A stretch of DNA of 64,000 nucleotides, taken from contig NZ_JAAGXA010000009.1 of the NCBI RefSeq assembly GCF_010686755.1, forward strand, positions 167,329-231,328. Reading direction: 5' to 3'. Below, piece after piece: positions 1-15,180 of this stretch (the first letter of the stretch is position 1; each line of letters opens with the position of its first letter). Position numbers and translations under genes: made by a program. The notes beneath the pieces were generated by a model. That model was not told the origin of the DNA. It saw only the letters and a list, made by a program, of their open reading frames with translations, and made no database searches. The DNA comes from Nocardioides zeae (GTDB taxonomy: Bacteria > Actinomycetota > Actinomycetes > Propionibacteriales > Nocardioidaceae).

Positions 1-1118
1 AAGGCGACGAGGTACTTCGCACCGACGCGCTCCGCGACCTGCGCCGCGGCGAGGGCGATGATGCCGCCCTTGGTGTGCGGGTCCCAGTCGAGGGCGCGGA
101 TGTCGCGGGCCGCGTGGCGGTCGGCGCTCTCGATGATGCGCGCCATCGTCTCGACGGCCGTCACGGGGTAGTCGCCCACGCTGGTCTCGCCCGAGAGCAT
201 CACGGCGTCGGCGCCGTCGAGCACGGCGTTGGCGACGTCGGAGGTCTCCGCGCGCGTGGGCGCGGGGGCCGTGATCATCGACTCGAGCATCTGGGTGGCG
301 ACGATGACGGGCTTCGCGTTGGTGCGGGCCAGGTCGACGATGCGCTTCTGGTGGAACGGCACGTCCTCGAGGGGGCACTCCACGCCGAGGTCGCCGCGCG
401 CCACCATGAACGCGTCGAACGCCTGGACGATGTCCTCGAGGTTCTCGAGCGCCTGCGGCTTCTCGATCTTCGCGATGATGGGGACCGTGCGGCCCTCCTC
501 CGCCATGATCGCCCGCACGTCGTCGGCGTCGGACGCGTTGCGCACGAAGCTGAGCGCGACGAAGTCGACGCCGATCCGCAGCGCCCAGCGGAGGTCCTCG
601 ACGTCCTTCTCGGACAGCGCGGGCACGGACACCGCGACGCCGGGCAGGTTGATCCCCTTGTGGTCGGAGACCTTGCCGCCGATGAGCACCTCGACCTCGA
701 CGTCGGTGTCCGTCTTCGACACCACGCGCAGCTTGATCTTGCCGTCGTCGATGAGGAGGGGGTCGCCGGGCTTCACGTCGCCGGGCAGGCCCTTGTAGGT
801 CGTGCCGCAGATCGACGCGTCGCCGTCGACGTCGCGTGTGGTGATGCACCAGCTCTGGCCGCGCCGCAGCACGACCGGGCCCTCCGAGAAGGTCTCCAGC
901 CGGATCTTGGGCCCCTGGAGGTCGGCCAGGATCCCCACGCCACGACCACTGGAGTCGGAGGCCTGCCGGACCAGCCGGTAGTTCTCCTCGTGGTCGGCGT
1001 GGGTGCCGTGGCTCATGTTCAGTCGCGCGACATCCATGCCGGCGTAGACCAGCTCCTGGATGCGGCGGGCTCCGGCCGTTGCCGGCCCCAACGTACAGAC
1101 GATCTTCGCTCGGCGCAC
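1..1118 (-). CDS. pyk: Pyruvate kinase (3' end beyond window)
   Basis: Pyruvate kinase makes pyruvate and ATP from phosphoenolpyruvate and ADP in glycolysis. The protein opens VRRAKIVCTLGPAT and continues with the family's N-terminal LNMSHGT stretch, the B-domain region around GGKVSDHKGINLPG, the IAKIEKPQALENL segment with the catalytic Lys, the MVARGDLGVE signature and the MLESM/PTRAE segment. About 372 residues are inside the window; the C-terminal allosteric domain (about 100 residues) lies off the left edge. The GTG at 1118 is chosen because it matches the family N-terminus and a TAGGGT hexamer ends 6 nt upstream, suggesting a leaderless transcript. The gene follows gltBD on the same strand but is separated from it by a strong hairpin, so it probably has its own promoter. 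Identity is certain. Confidence 0.96.
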   Translation of the reverse strand, partial: MRRAKIVCTLGPATAGARRIQELVYAGMDVARLNMSHGTHADHEENYRLVRQASDSSGRGVGILADLQGPKIRLETFSEGPVVLRRGQSWCITTRDVDGDASICGTTYKGLPGDVKPGDPLLIDDGKIKLRVVSKTDTDVEVEVLIGGKVSDHKGINLPGVAVSVPALSEKDVEDLRWALRIGVDFVALSFVRNASDADDVRAIMAEEGRTVPIIAKIEKPQALENLEDIVQAFDAFMVARGDLGVECPLEDVPFHQKRIVDLARTNAKPVIVATQMLESMITAPAPTRAETSDVANAVLDGADAVMLSGETSVGDYPVTAVETMARIIESADRHAARDIRALDWDPHTKGGIIALAAAQVAERVGAKYLVA

Positions 1119-1124
1119 AGGACG

Positions 1125-1130
1125 ACCCTA
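1125..1130 (-). promoter_or_regulatory. -10 element of pyk, leaderless type
   Basis: TAGGGT on the minus strand ends six bases before the pyk GTG. The same TAnnnT-to-start spacing occurs at several other genes in this window. No convincing -35 hexamer is visible. Confidence 0.5.
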
Positions 1131-1194
1131 CTGCTCCCGGCTCGCCCCCGTGGCACTGGACCTTGAACGTTCCAACAATCTTTCCCCAGGACGC

Positions 1195-1230
1195 CGACGG
1201 GCCGGCACCCCGAGGGGTGCCGGCCCGTCG
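1195..1230 (-). terminator. Hairpin terminator after gltBD
   Basis: Two perfect 17-nt complementary arms (1195-1211 and 1214-1230) lie 14 bases past the gltD stop codon. No U-tract follows, as is usual in high-GC actinobacteria. It separates gltBD from pyk. Confidence 0.8.
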
Positions 1231-1244
1231 TGACGGAGCCGGGA

Positions 1245-2703
1245 TCAGACGACCAGGGGACGCTCGGTCGACTTGATCGGGGCCGGGAGCGACGTCGAGC
1301 CCGTCAGGTACTCGTCCACCGCGGCGGCCGCCGCACGCCCCTCGGCGATCGCCCAGACGATGAGCGACTGCCCGCGACCCGCGTCCCCGGCGGCGAACAC
1401 GCCGGGCACCGAGGTCTGGTACGTCGGGGTGCGGCTCACGTTGCCCCGCTCGTCGAGCTCGAGCTCGAGCTGCTGGACGACGGTGTTCGTCTCGGGGCCC
1501 GTGAAGCCCATGGCGAAGAGGACGAGGTCGGCCGGGATCTCCCGCTCGGTGCCCTCCACCTCGGTGAGCTTGCCGCCCTCGAAGGTGACGTCCACGAGAC
1601 GCAGCGCGCGGACGTTGCCGTCCTCGTCGCCGACGAACTCCTTGGTGGAGACGCCGTAGACGCGGTCGCCACCCTCCTCGTGCGCCGACGAGACGCGGAA
1701 CAGCATCGGGTACGTCGGCCACGGCTGGCCGGACGGACGGCTCTCGCCGGGCTGCGGCATGATCTCGAGCTGCGTGATCGACGCGGCGCCCTGACGGATC
1801 GACGTGCCGAGGCAGTCGGCGCCGGTGTCGCCGCCGCCGATGATGACGACGTGCTTGTCGTCGGCCCGGATCTGGCCCTCGACGGTCTCCCCCAGCGCCA
1901 CGCGGTTGGCCTGCGGCAGGAACTCCATGGCCTGGTGGATGCCGGCGAGCTCGCGGCCGGGCACCTGCAGGTCGCGGGCGACGGTCGAGCCGGTGGCGAC
2001 GACGACCGCGTCGTACCGCGCCTTCAGCTGCTCCCCCGTGACGTCCACGCCCACCTCGACGCCCGCCCGGAAGATGGTGCCCTCGCGGCGCATCTGGTCG
2101 AGGCGGCGGTCGATGTGCCGCTTCTCCATCTTGAACTCGGGGATGCCGTAGCGGAGCAGGCCGCCGATCTTGTCGGCCCGCTCGTAGACGGCCACCGTGT
2201 GGCCGGCCCGCGTGAGCTGCTGGGCGGCGGCGAGGCCCGCCGGGCCCGAGCCGATGACGGCGACCGTCTTGCCCGAGAGCCACTCCGGCGGCTGGGGCGC
2301 CACCGTGCCGGACTCCCACGCGCGGTCGATGATCGAGACCTCGACGTTCTTGATGGTCACCGGGTCCTGGTTGATGCCCAGCACGCAGGCGGTCTCGCAG
2401 GGCGCCGGGCAGAGCCGGCCGGTGAACTCCGGGAAGTTGTTCGTCGCGTGGAGACGCTCGATCGCGTCGCTCCAGTCGTCGCGCCACACCAGGTCGTTCC
2501 ACTCCGGGATGATGTTGCCCAGCGGGCAGCCCTGGTGGCAGAACGGGATGCCGCAGTCCATGCAACGACCCGCCTGCGGCGTGATGATCGGCAGGAGCGC
2601 GCGGCCGATGCCGTCGGGGTAGACCTCGTTCCAGTCGTTCACCCGCTCCTCGACCGGACGACGCGTCGCGACCTTGCGGCCCTCCTTGAGGAAGCCCTTC
2701 GGG

Positions 2704-2711
<8 letters not shown>
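1245..2711 (-). CDS. gltD: Glutamate synthase (NADPH), small subunit
   Basis: The 488-residue beta subunit of NADPH-GOGAT passes electrons from NADPH through FAD and iron-sulfur clusters to GltB, which makes glutamate from glutamine and 2-oxoglutarate. Visible features are an N-terminal cluster-binding set (Cys50, Cys53, Cys58, Cys62) followed by CPAPCETAC, an FAD-binding [13 protein letters not shown] motif, a second nucleotide-binding GGGDTGADC motif and a C-terminal [13 protein letters not shown] segment. The ATG at 2711 (MADPKGF) matches the family start; longer in-frame extensions into gltB are not credible. The start overlaps the gltB stop by 8 bp, implying translational coupling. Length and motifs are normal. 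Confidence 0.96.
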
Positions 2712-7251
<4,540 letters not shown>

Positions 7252-7335
7252 GGATGCGTCTCCCGTCGTCGGGGTCCGGCACGCGAGCTGCGCAGGCCGG
7301 ACGGTCAGTGGAGCTGGAGCGGGCCGCGGGGGAAG

Positions 7336-7364
7336 GCCCGGCGAACGACCTCGTTCGCCCGGGC
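7336..7364 (-). terminator. Hairpin in the lgt-gltB gap (terminator or leader)
   Basis: Complementary arms at 7336-7348 and 7351-7364, with one bulge, sit between lgt and gltB. It could end the trp-lgt transcript or form a leader structure of gltB mRNA, because it lies downstream of the GlnR-like box. No U-tract is present. Confidence 0.45.
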
Positions 7365-7418
7365 TGCATGACCTCCGGGATCCGCGGGAGGGACGACGTT
7401 GGCCCTGCGCGCGCTGAG

Positions 7419-7434
7419 GTTACCACCGTGAAAC
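7419..7434. promoter_or_regulatory. GlnR-like operator upstream of gltBD
   Basis: GTTAC-CACCGT-GAAAC matches the actinobacterial GlnR half-site pattern gTnAC-n6-GaAAC exactly. It lies in the 226-bp gap between lgt and gltB, upstream of a gene set that GlnR regulates in related bacteria. Binding is inferred from the match alone. Confidence 0.5.
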
Positions 7435-7477
7435 AGTTCGGTCGCGTTCCGGGCACGCGACGGGGGTAGGGCGCGGG

Positions 7478-8509
7478 TCACTCCCGGTCGGTCGACGCCT
7501 CCGGCTCGGCGTCGGCCGTCGCGTCGGCGGTGGTGCCGGTCTTCGTGTCGGCCGTGGAGTCGGCCTCGGAGTCGGCCGTCGTGTCCGTCGTGGCCGCCGT
7601 GGCCGCCGTGCCGCGCTCCTCCGGCGCGGGGCGCTCGAACCCCTCGACGTACACGTCCTCCTCGCGTCCCTCGCCCCGGGTGAGGACGAGGTAGCCGACG
7701 GCGCCCACGAACAGGATGATCGAGGTCCACACGTTCCAGCGCAGGCCGAGCACGTTCTCGAGCTGCACGTCGTCGATGCGGAGCATCTCGTTCCAGACGC
7801 GGCCCGTCGTGTACGCGACGACGTAGAGCGCCAGCACCCGCCCGTGACCGAGCCGGAGCCGGCGGTCGAGGGCGACCAAGATCGCGAACGCCGCGAGGTT
7901 CCACAGGCACTCGTAGAGGAAGGTCGGGTGGAAGAGCGTGCCGGGCGCGAAACCGGCGGCGCGGGCGACGGAGTCGCTGACCTCGAGGCCCCACGGGAGG
8001 TCGGTCGGCTTGCCGAACAGCTCCTGGTTGAACCAGTTGCCCCAGCGCCCGATCGCCTGCGCGACGAGCAGGCCGGGGGCGAGCGCGTCGGCCATCGGGA
8101 GGAACCGGATGCCGCGGCTGCGGGCGCCGATCCAGGCTCCGACGCCGCCGAGGGCGATCGCGCCCCAGATGCCGAGACCGCCGTTCCAGACGTACAGCGC
8201 CTCGATGGGGCGGCGCCCCTCGCCGAAGTAGAGCTCCCAGTCGGTCGCCACGTGGTAGAGCCGGCCGCCGATGATGCCGAACGGCACGGCCCAGATCGCG
8301 ATGTCCATGACCTCGCCGGCCGTGCCGCCGCGGGCGACCCACCGCTTCTCGCCGATCCAGATGGCGGCGGCCACGCCGAGGATGATGCACAACGCGTACC
8401 CGCGCAGCGGCACCGGCCCGACGTGCCAGACCCCTTCGGAGGGGCTGGGGATCGACAGCGGCACGGTCAGGAGCGAGCCGAGGGCGGCGTTCAGCATGGC
8501 GCCCATCAT
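7478..8509 (-). CDS. lgt: Prolipoprotein diacylglyceryl transferase
   Basis: Lgt transfers diacylglycerol from phosphatidylglycerol to the lipobox cysteine of prolipoproteins, the first step of lipoprotein maturation, in the cytoplasmic membrane. The protein has about seven hydrophobic segments, the conserved GGRLYHVATDW region and the IGRWGNWFNQELFG signature. It is 343 residues; the last 60 or so form a hydrophilic acidic Asp/Thr/Ala-rich tail (repeated ADST/TADA-type units) beyond the catalytic core. ATGs at 8509, 8506 and 8497 are all possible starts. It is the last gene of the trp run, 6 bp after an SCO1-type lipoprotein gene whose product is itself a substrate type for Lgt. Confidence 0.95.
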   Translation of the reverse strand: MMGAMLNAALGSLLTVPLSIPSPSEGVWHVGPVPLRGYALCIILGVAAAIWIGEKRWVARGGTAGEVMDIAIWAVPFGIIGGRLYHVATDWELYFGEGRRPIEALYVWNGGLGIWGAIALGGVGAWIGARSRGIRFLPMADALAPGLLVAQAIGRWGNWFNQELFGKPTDLPWGLEVSDSVARAAGFAPGTLFHPTFLYECLWNLAAFAILVALDRRLRLGHGRVLALYVVAYTTGRVWNEMLRIDDVQLENVLGLRWNVWTSIILFVGAVGYLVLTRGEGREEDVYVEGFERPAPEERGTAATAATTDTTADSEADSTADTKTGTTADATADAEPEASTDRE

Positions 8510-8515
8510 GGCGGG

Positions 8516-9199
8516 TCAGGAGCCGGGGCGACCCAGCAGGGTGACGATGTCCACGGCGAGGTCGTGGGGCGACGTGTCCCGCATCCACAGCATCGGCACG
8601 GTGTCGTCGGCGTCGACGGCGTTCACCTGGTCGTTGTGGGTGACGTCGTAGCCGCCGCTGGCGAGCCGGACGCCCTCCTCGAAGTAGACGTGGAAGCTCT
8701 GCGCCGCCGTCTGCAGGGAGGCCAGGTCGCCGGTGATGCCGACGAACCCGGGGTCGAAGCGCTCCAGGTAGGTGCGGAGCGTCGCCACGTCGTCCCGCGC
8801 CGGGTCCGTGGTCACGAACAGCACCTGCACGCGCTCGCGGTCGGCGTCGTCGAGGCGGGCCAGGGCGTTGGCGATGTTGGCGAGGACCATCTGGCAGATG
8901 TCGGGGCAGTGGCTGTAGCCGAAGAACACGAGCGTCAGGTCGGCGTCGGTGTCCTCGGTCAGCGAGTACGGCGTGCCCTCCGGTGCGCTCCCCTGCGTCG
9001 AGACCAGCGGGGGGCCGGCGACCGTGTACGGCTGGTCGAGCACGATGCCGTACATGGAGTCGTCGGTGAGGTCGGCGCCCACCATCGGGTTGAGCGGCTC
9101 GGACTGACCGCCGCACGCGGTCAGGACGGCGAGCGCGAACGCACCCGCCGCGGCCGCGCAACGACGGCGCAGGCGCACGGAGACCCGCAGGTCAGGCAC
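8516..9199 (-). CDS. SCO1/SenC-type copper-binding lipoprotein
   Basis: This is a predicted extracytoplasmic thioredoxin-fold protein of the SCO1/SenC/PrrC family, which helps assemble the CuA site of cytochrome c oxidase or acts as a thiol reductase. The signal peptide ends in the lipobox LTAC (Cys29 lipidated). The copper-binding CPDIC pair sits in GYSHCPDICQM and a candidate distal His ligand in YDVTHNDQ. Length is about 227 residues, normal for the family. The start chosen is the GTG at 9199, which overlaps the trpA stop by 8 bp and has GGGGA upstream; GTG 9178 is an alternative. Its position between trpA and lgt is unusual in function but fits the operon by strand and spacing. Confidence 0.88.
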   Translation of the reverse strand: MPDLRVSVRLRRRCAAAAGAFALAVLTACGGQSEPLNPMVGADLTDDSMYGIVLDQPYTVAGPPLVSTQGSAPEGTPYSLTEDTDADLTLVFFGYSHCPDICQMVLANIANALARLDDADRERVQVLFVTTDPARDDVATLRTYLERFDPGFVGITGDLASLQTAAQSFHVYFEEGVRLASGGYDVTHNDQVNAVDADDTVPMLWMRDTSPHDLAVDIVTLLGRPGS

Positions 9200-10012
9200 C
9201 GCCGGCGTCCCCGCGACGTACCCCGGCGGCCAGGTCCTCCGTGAGCGTGCGCAGCGCGGCCAGCCCGGCCGCGCGGTCGGTGCCCGCGTCGAGCAGGGTG
9301 CGCACGAAGGCGGACCCGACGATGACGCCGTCGGCGTACGCCGCGACGACCGCGGCCTGGTCGCCGTTGGAGACACCGAGGCCGACGCCCACGGGGAGGT
9401 GGGCGTCCTTCGGCTGGAGGGCACGGGCCCGGGTGACGAGCGGACCCGCGAGGTCGCTGGTGGTGGTGCGTGCCCCCGTGACACCCATGACGGCCGTGGC
9501 GTAGACGAACCCCCGGGAGGCGGCGGTCGTCATCGCGACCCGCTCGTCGGTGGACGACGGGGCGACGAGGAACACCTTGTCGAGGTCGTGGGCGTCCGCC
9601 GCGGCGATCCACGCCTCGCCGGCGTCGGGCGTGATGTCCGGCGTGATGAGACCGGCGCCGCCCGCCGAGGCGAGGTCGGCGGCGAACCGCTCGACGCCGT
9701 AGCGCTCGACGGGGTTCCAGTACGTCATGACGAGCGTCGGCGTGCCGGTCGCGGCCACCGCCTCGACGGTGCGGAGGACGTCGGTGGTGCGGCAGCCGGC
9801 GTCGAGCGCCTGCTGGGCCGCGGCCTGGATGGTCGGCCCGTCCATCACCGGGTCGCTGTAGGGCAGCCCGATCTCGATGACGTCGCACCCGGCGTCGACC
9901 ATGACGTGGAGCGCGTCGACGGCGCCGGGCACGTCGGGGAAGCCGGCGGGCAGGTAGCCGATGAGGGCCGCGCGCCCCTCCGACCGGGCACGCTCGAAGG
10001 CGGGGGTGGTGC

Positions 10013-10016
<4 letters not shown>
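9192..10016 (-). CDS. trpA: Tryptophan synthase alpha chain
   Basis: TrpA cleaves indole-3-glycerol phosphate to indole and glyceraldehyde-3-phosphate and channels indole to TrpB. The 274-residue TIM-barrel protein has the catalytic Glu in [13 protein letters not shown], the catalytic Asp in PVMDGP, and the phosphate-binding GVGLGVS and GVIVGSAFV loops near the C-terminus. The ATG at 10016 overlaps the trpB stop by 4 bp (ATGA), giving translational coupling of the two subunits. It is the third trp gene in the run trpC-trpB-trpA. Confidence 0.96.
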
Positions 10017-11253
<1,237 letters not shown>

Positions 11254-11257
<4 letters not shown>

Positions 11258-12054
11258 CGGGGTGCTCCTCCGGCGGCCACGAGGCCGCTCATCGCGCGGA
11301 CGGCGGCGGTGGGGTCGCCGTCCTTCACCAGGGTCTCGCCGACGAGCACCGCGCGGGCGCCCTCGGCGACGTAGCGCTCGACGTCCGCCACCCCGCCGAC
11401 ACCGGACTCGGCGACGAGCACCCGGTCGGTGGGGACGAGCGGCGCGAGGCGGCCGAAGACGTCGGCGTCGACGGCCAGGGTCTTGAGGTTGCGGGCGTTG
11501 ACGCCCACGAGGGTCGCCCCGAGGGCGATGGCCCGCTCGGTCTCGGCCTCGTCGTGCACCTCGACGAGCACCCTCATGCCGAGCTCGCGCGCCAGGTCGT
11601 GCAGCCGGCGCAGCGTGTCGTCGTCCAGGGCCGCGACGATCAGCAGCACCAGGTCGGCACCCCAGGCACGGGCCTCGACGACCTGGTAGTCCGTGACCGT
11701 GAAGTCCTTGCGCAGCAGGGGGAGGTCGACCGCCGCGCGCACGGCGGCGAGGTCGGCCAGCGACCCGCCGAAGCGGCGCTCCTCCGTGAGGACGCTGATC
11801 GCGGCGGCGCCTCCGGCGGCGTACGCCGAGGCGAGCGCCACGGGATCGGGGATGTCCGCCAGGTGGCCCTTGCTGGGGCTGCGGCGCTTGACCTCGGCGA
11901 TCACGCTGGACCCGGGCGCGGCGAGGGCCGGCAGGGGGTCGAGGGCGGGGGCCACGTCGGAGAGCCGGGCGCGCAGCTCCGGCAGGGGCAGCGCGGACTC
12001 ACGCCGGGCGAGGTCCTCGCGGACCCCTGCGACGATGTCGTCGAGGACGGTCAC
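11254..12054 (-). CDS. trpC: Indole-3-glycerol phosphate synthase
   Basis: TrpC closes the indole ring from carboxyphenylaminodeoxyribulose phosphate. The 266-residue TIM-barrel protein contains the signature [13 protein letters not shown] with catalytic Lys, LLRKDF, the LVEVH segment, GVNARNL and the [14 protein letters not shown] phosphate-binding region. The start ATG at 12054 is 5 bp after the HGxxPAAW-gene stop. It is a stand-alone IGPS without a TrpF domain. Confidence 0.96.
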
Positions 12055-12059
12055 GAGGG

Positions 12060-12260
12060 TCAGTGCTTCTCCTCGTGCAGACCCATCTTGGCCATCACGA
12101 GGAAGAGGAAGAACGAGCCGACGGCGAGCGCGAGCCCGACGTAGAAGATCGGCAGGCTGATGGGGTCGAGCATGAGGCCGACGGCCCCCACCACGAAGCC
12201 GACCATCGCCACCGACACCCCGGTCCAGGCCGCGGGGGTGTTGCCGTGGTTGTTGGCCAT
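12060..12260 (-). CDS. Small HGxxPAAW-family membrane protein
   Basis: A 66-residue protein beginning [15 protein letters not shown], the motif that names this actinobacterial family of unknown function. Two hydrophobic segments (about residues 12-30 and 35-55) predict an integral membrane protein with a charged C-terminus (MGLHEEKH). The ATG at 12260 is preferred over the in-frame ATG at 12290 because a GAGGAG ribosome-binding site precedes it and homologs start with the HG motif. Members habitually sit just before trpC; a role in tryptophan metabolism is only suggested by that context. Confidence 0.88.
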   Translation of the reverse strand: MANNHGNTPAAWTGVSVAMVGFVVGAVGLMLDPISLPIFYVGLALAVGSFFLFLVMAKMGLHEEKH

Positions 12261-12339
12261 CGTGTGCTCCTCGGGTTGTTCGGGGTTCATCGGGTCGATC
12301 GCGTTGCTGCGGGGGACGGGCCTCGTGGCCCTGCGCTCC

Positions 12340-12345
12340 AGTCTA
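12340..12345 (-). promoter_or_regulatory. Candidate internal promoter for the trpCBA end of the operon
   Basis: TAGACT on the minus strand lies in the roughly 100-bp gap before the HGxxPAAW gene, the only real gap inside the run from 16,979 to 7,478. It would give a leader of about 70-75 nt containing the GAGGAG ribosome-binding site. No attenuator-like Trp-codon leader peptide is visible. Confidence 0.4.
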
Positions 12346-12362
12346 GGGCGGCGGCGGGCGGC

Positions 12363-12971
12363 TCAGCGCGTGGGGTCGTGCCCCTCGTCGAGCGCCTTCC
12401 ACAGGTCGAGCGACGTGCGGGGCTGCTCGACGGCCGCGGCCTCCGTGGCGTCGGCCGGAGCGTCGTACCGCGCCCCCATCTCAGGCCACGCAGGGGCCAG
12501 GCGGACCGCCGCGGCGGCGGCGAGCACCGCGACGACGGCGGCCGCCCCGGTCACGAAGAGCCAGGGCCCGAGGGTCGGGTCGACGGCCTGTCCGGTGCTG
12601 GCCAGCTCGGCGGCGACGTCGTCGGGGAGCGTGCGGGCGGCCGTGACCACGGTGGCCACGACGCCGACGGCCGTGACGGTCGCCAGCACCGCGACGGCGC
12701 GCCGGAACCAGCGACGGGTGACCAGCACGACGCCCCAGCAGGCCAGCAGCACGAGACCGAGCGCCCCCGCCAGCGGGGAGGTCCCCAGGTCGGCCGTCGT
12801 GGCCATGCCGCTCTGGCCCAGGCCGTTCACACCACCGGTCGCGCCGCCGGTGTCCACCCACGCCCGCGTGCCGGCGAAGGCGACCAGGCCGCTCGACGCG
12901 AGGCCGAGGAGGACGACGGGACCGAAGGTGCGTCGTCGACCGTGCACCCCGCCGCCGGTCTCGCCGGTCAT
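12363..12971 (-). CDS. Trp biosynthesis-associated membrane protein
   Basis: A 202-residue membrane protein with about four hydrophobic segments, matching the actinobacterial Trp-operon membrane protein family (TIGR02234-like) by position and by the GTRAWVDT segment after the first transmembrane helix. Function is unknown; linkage to trp genes is the only clue. The ATG at 12971 overlaps the hisI stop by 4 bp. In related genomes trpE usually lies between hisI and this gene; here the two genes touch directly, so trpE must be elsewhere or absent. Confidence 0.85.
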   Translation of the reverse strand: MTGETGGGVHGRRRTFGPVVLLGLASSGLVAFAGTRAWVDTGGATGGVNGLGQSGMATTADLGTSPLAGALGLVLLACWGVVLVTRRWFRRAVAVLATVTAVGVVATVVTAARTLPDDVAAELASTGQAVDPTLGPWLFVTGAAAVVAVLAAAAAVRLAPAWPEMGARYDAPADATEAAAVEQPRTSLDLWKALDEGHDPTR

Positions 12972-13312
12972 GCCGGTCCCAGGCGGTCGGCGTCGAAGCA
13001 CGTGCGGTCGCCGGTGTGGCAGGCCGCGCCCTCCTGGTCGACCTTCACCAGCAGGGTGTCGCCGTCGCAGTCGAGCCGCACGTCCTTGACCCACTGGCGG
13101 TGGCCGGAGGTCTCCCCCTTCACCCAGTACTCCTGGCGCGAGCGGGACCAGTAGGTCGCACGCCCCGTGCCCAGCGTGCGGGCGAGGGCCTCGTCGTCCA
13201 TCCACCCCAGCATCAGCACCTCGCCGGTGTCGTGCTGCTGCACCACGGCGGGCACGAGCCCGTCGGCGGTGCGCTTGAGACGGGCGGCGATCTCGGGGGC
13301 CAGGCTGCTCAC
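12968..13312 (-). CDS. hisI: Phosphoribosyl-AMP cyclohydrolase
   Basis: HisI opens the adenine ring of phosphoribosyl-AMP in histidine synthesis. The 114-residue protein shows the family's [14 protein letters not shown] segment, [18 protein letters not shown] and the metal-binding [21 protein letters not shown] with the C-terminal Cys pair. The GTG at 13312 ([14 protein letters not shown]) matches the usual start; an upstream GTG at 13357 overlaps the ABC transporter stop by 4 bp and cannot be excluded, adding 15 unconserved residues. It is a stand-alone HisI without a HisE domain. Confidence 0.93.
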   Translation of the reverse strand: MSSLAPEIAARLKRTADGLVPAVVQQHDTGEVLMLGWMDDEALARTLGTGRATYWSRSRQEYWVKGETSGHRQWVKDVRLDCDGDTLLVKVDQEGAACHTGDRTCFDADRLGPA

Positions 13313-13353
13313 CGGGCCAGTATCCCCGGTGTCGGGCGCGGACCGGACGCCGC

Positions 13354-15180
13354 TCACGAGGCCACCGCCCGCTGGGCGACCCAGGAGGCGTGCAGCCGGG
13401 CGTAGGCCGACCCCTCCGCCGCCACCAGCTCCGCGTGGGGCCCGTGCTGGACGATGCGTCCCGCGTCGACGACGACGACCTCGTCGGCCTTCTCCGCCGT
13501 CGAGAGCCGGTGGGCGATCGTGATGGCGGTGCGCCCCGCCATGAGCCGCTCGAGGGCGCGGTTGATGCGCATCTCGAGGGCCGGGTCCACCGCGCTGGTC
13601 GCCTCGTCGAGCACGAGGAGGTCGGGGTCGGCCAGGTGCGCGCGGAGCAGCGCCACGAGCTGCCGCTCCCCCGCCGACAGCGACTCCCCGCGTTGGCCGA
13701 CCTGGGTGTGGACGCCGTCGGGCAACCCGGCGATCCAGTCGTCGAGGCCGATCTCGGCCGCAGCGGCGAGCACCCGGGACTCGTCGGCGCCGAGGTCGCC
13801 GTAGCGCGCGTTGGCGAGCACCGTGTCGTCGAAGAGGAAGCCCTCCTGCGGCACGAGCACGACGCGGCGACGCAGCGACGCACCGCGCACCTCCCGCAGG
13901 TCGACGCCGTCGAGGCGCACCGCACCCGAGGTCGGGTCGACGAGCCGGGTGAGCAGCTTCGCGATGGTGGACTTGCCGGAGCCGGTCTCCCCCACGACGG
14001 CCACGCGGCGCCCGGCGGCGATGCGCAGCGACACGTCGCGCAGCACCGCGTCGCCGCCCGGGTAGGCGAACCAGACCCCGTCGAGCTCGACGTCGACGGC
14101 CCGGTCGGGGAGGTCGGAGCCGCTCGGGCCCGGGTCCACGAGCTCGGCCGGGGTGTCGAGCAGGCCGATGACGCGGCGCCACCCGGCGATGGCGTTCTGG
14201 GCGTCGGTGAGGATCTGCGTGCCCATCTGCACGGGCCCGACGAACAGGGTCACGAGGAACGCGAACGCCAGGATCTCGCCTGCCGTCATCCGTCCGGCGA
14301 TGCCGAGCAGCACCCCGATCACGATGACCCCTGCGTTGGCCAGGCCGGCGGAGATGCCGCCCAGCGAGAAGGAGACGGCGGTGAAGCCCTGCGCGCGGAC
14401 GGCGGCTCCCCGGTAGGTGTCGATGGCGGTGTCGATCCGCGCCTGGGTGCGCCCCTCGACCGCGTAGGACCGCACGACCGCGGCGCCGACCACCGGCTCG
14501 GCGATCGCGGAGAGCATCAGGCCCACCTGGCGCCGGACCACGCCGTACGCCTCGGAGAGCCGGCGCTGGAAGTAGCGCAGCGACAGGAACAGGGGGGCGA
14601 AGCAGACCCAGACCACCAGGGTCAGCTCCCAGCTGTAGATCGCCATGACGACCGTGGCGACGAGCACCTGCCCCACGCTGACCACGAGGAGCACGCCGCC
14701 GAAGACGATGAACTGGCTGACCTGGTCGATGTCGCTCGTCACCCGCGAGACCAGCGAGCCGCGCCGCTCCGTGTCCTGCGTGCCGAGCGGCAGGTCGTGC
14801 ACGTGGCGGAAGGCCTTCACCCGCAGCGAGGAGAGCCCCGTCTCGGCGGCGCGGAAGAGGCGGTAGGTCATCAGGTAGGACGCCAGGCCCGTCACGAGCA
14901 CCGCGAGGGTGGCGAGGAGCGCCATCACGACGGTGAACCGGACGTCGGTGCCGCCGGGCGCGTTGATGCCGCGGTCGAGCGTCTGCTGCACGGCGACGGG
15001 CACGACGACCTGGCCGGCGGTGGACAGGGCCGCCAGCAGGAGCGTGACGCGGATGCCGTGCGCCAGCTCCGGCGAGTGCCGCACCCCGCGCCGGATCGTC
15101 TCGATCGCGCCGATCTCCTCGCCGGAGACGACCGCCGTCGCGGCACGGGCACGTCCCGGGTCGGGCGTCGTCGTGCTCAT
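13354..15180 (-). CDS. ABC exporter half-transporter (membrane + ATPase), second of pair
   Basis: A 608-residue fusion of a six-helix exporter membrane domain (about residues 30-330) with an ATPase domain. Walker A is GETGSGKST, Walker [13 protein letters not shown], and the H-loop IAHRLS is intact. The signature motif reads LSAGERQ rather than LSGGQ, a degenerate form common in one partner of heterodimeric exporters. The start ATG at 15180 overlaps the upstream half-transporter stop by 4 bp, so the two proteins are probably made in equal amounts and form a heterodimer. Substrate is unknown; linkage to hisI is likely coincidental. Confidence 0.92.
   Translation of the reverse strand: MSTTTPDPGRARAATAVVSGEEIGAIETIRRGVRHSPELAHGIRVTLLLAALSTAGQVVVPVAVQQTLDRGINAPGGTDVRFTVVMALLATLAVLVTGLASYLMTYRLFRAAETGLSSLRVKAFRHVHDLPLGTQDTERRGSLVSRVTSDIDQVSQFIVFGGVLLVVSVGQVLVATVVMAIYSWELTLVVWVCFAPLFLSLRYFQRRLSEAYGVVRRQVGLMLSAIAEPVVGAAVVRSYAVEGRTQARIDTAIDTYRGAAVRAQGFTAVSFSLGGISAGLANAGVIVIGVLLGIAGRMTAGEILAFAFLVTLFVGPVQMGTQILTDAQNAIAGWRRVIGLLDTPAELVDPGPSGSDLPDRAVDVELDGVWFAYPGGDAVLRDVSLRIAAGRRVAVVGETGSGKSTIAKLLTRLVDPTSGAVRLDGVDLREVRGASLRRRVVLVPQEGFLFDDTVLANARYGDLGADESRVLAAAAEIGLDDWIAGLPDGVHTQVGQRGESLSAGERQLVALLRAHLADPDLLVLDEATSAVDPALEMRINRALERLMAGRTAITIAHRLSTAEKADEVVVVDAGRIVQHGPHAELVAAEGSAYARLHASWVAQRAVAS

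Noticed and set aside
12261..12362. Trp attenuator or leader peptide before trpC
   Set aside because: No short frame with consecutive Trp codons and no terminator/antiterminator pair was seen in the gap.
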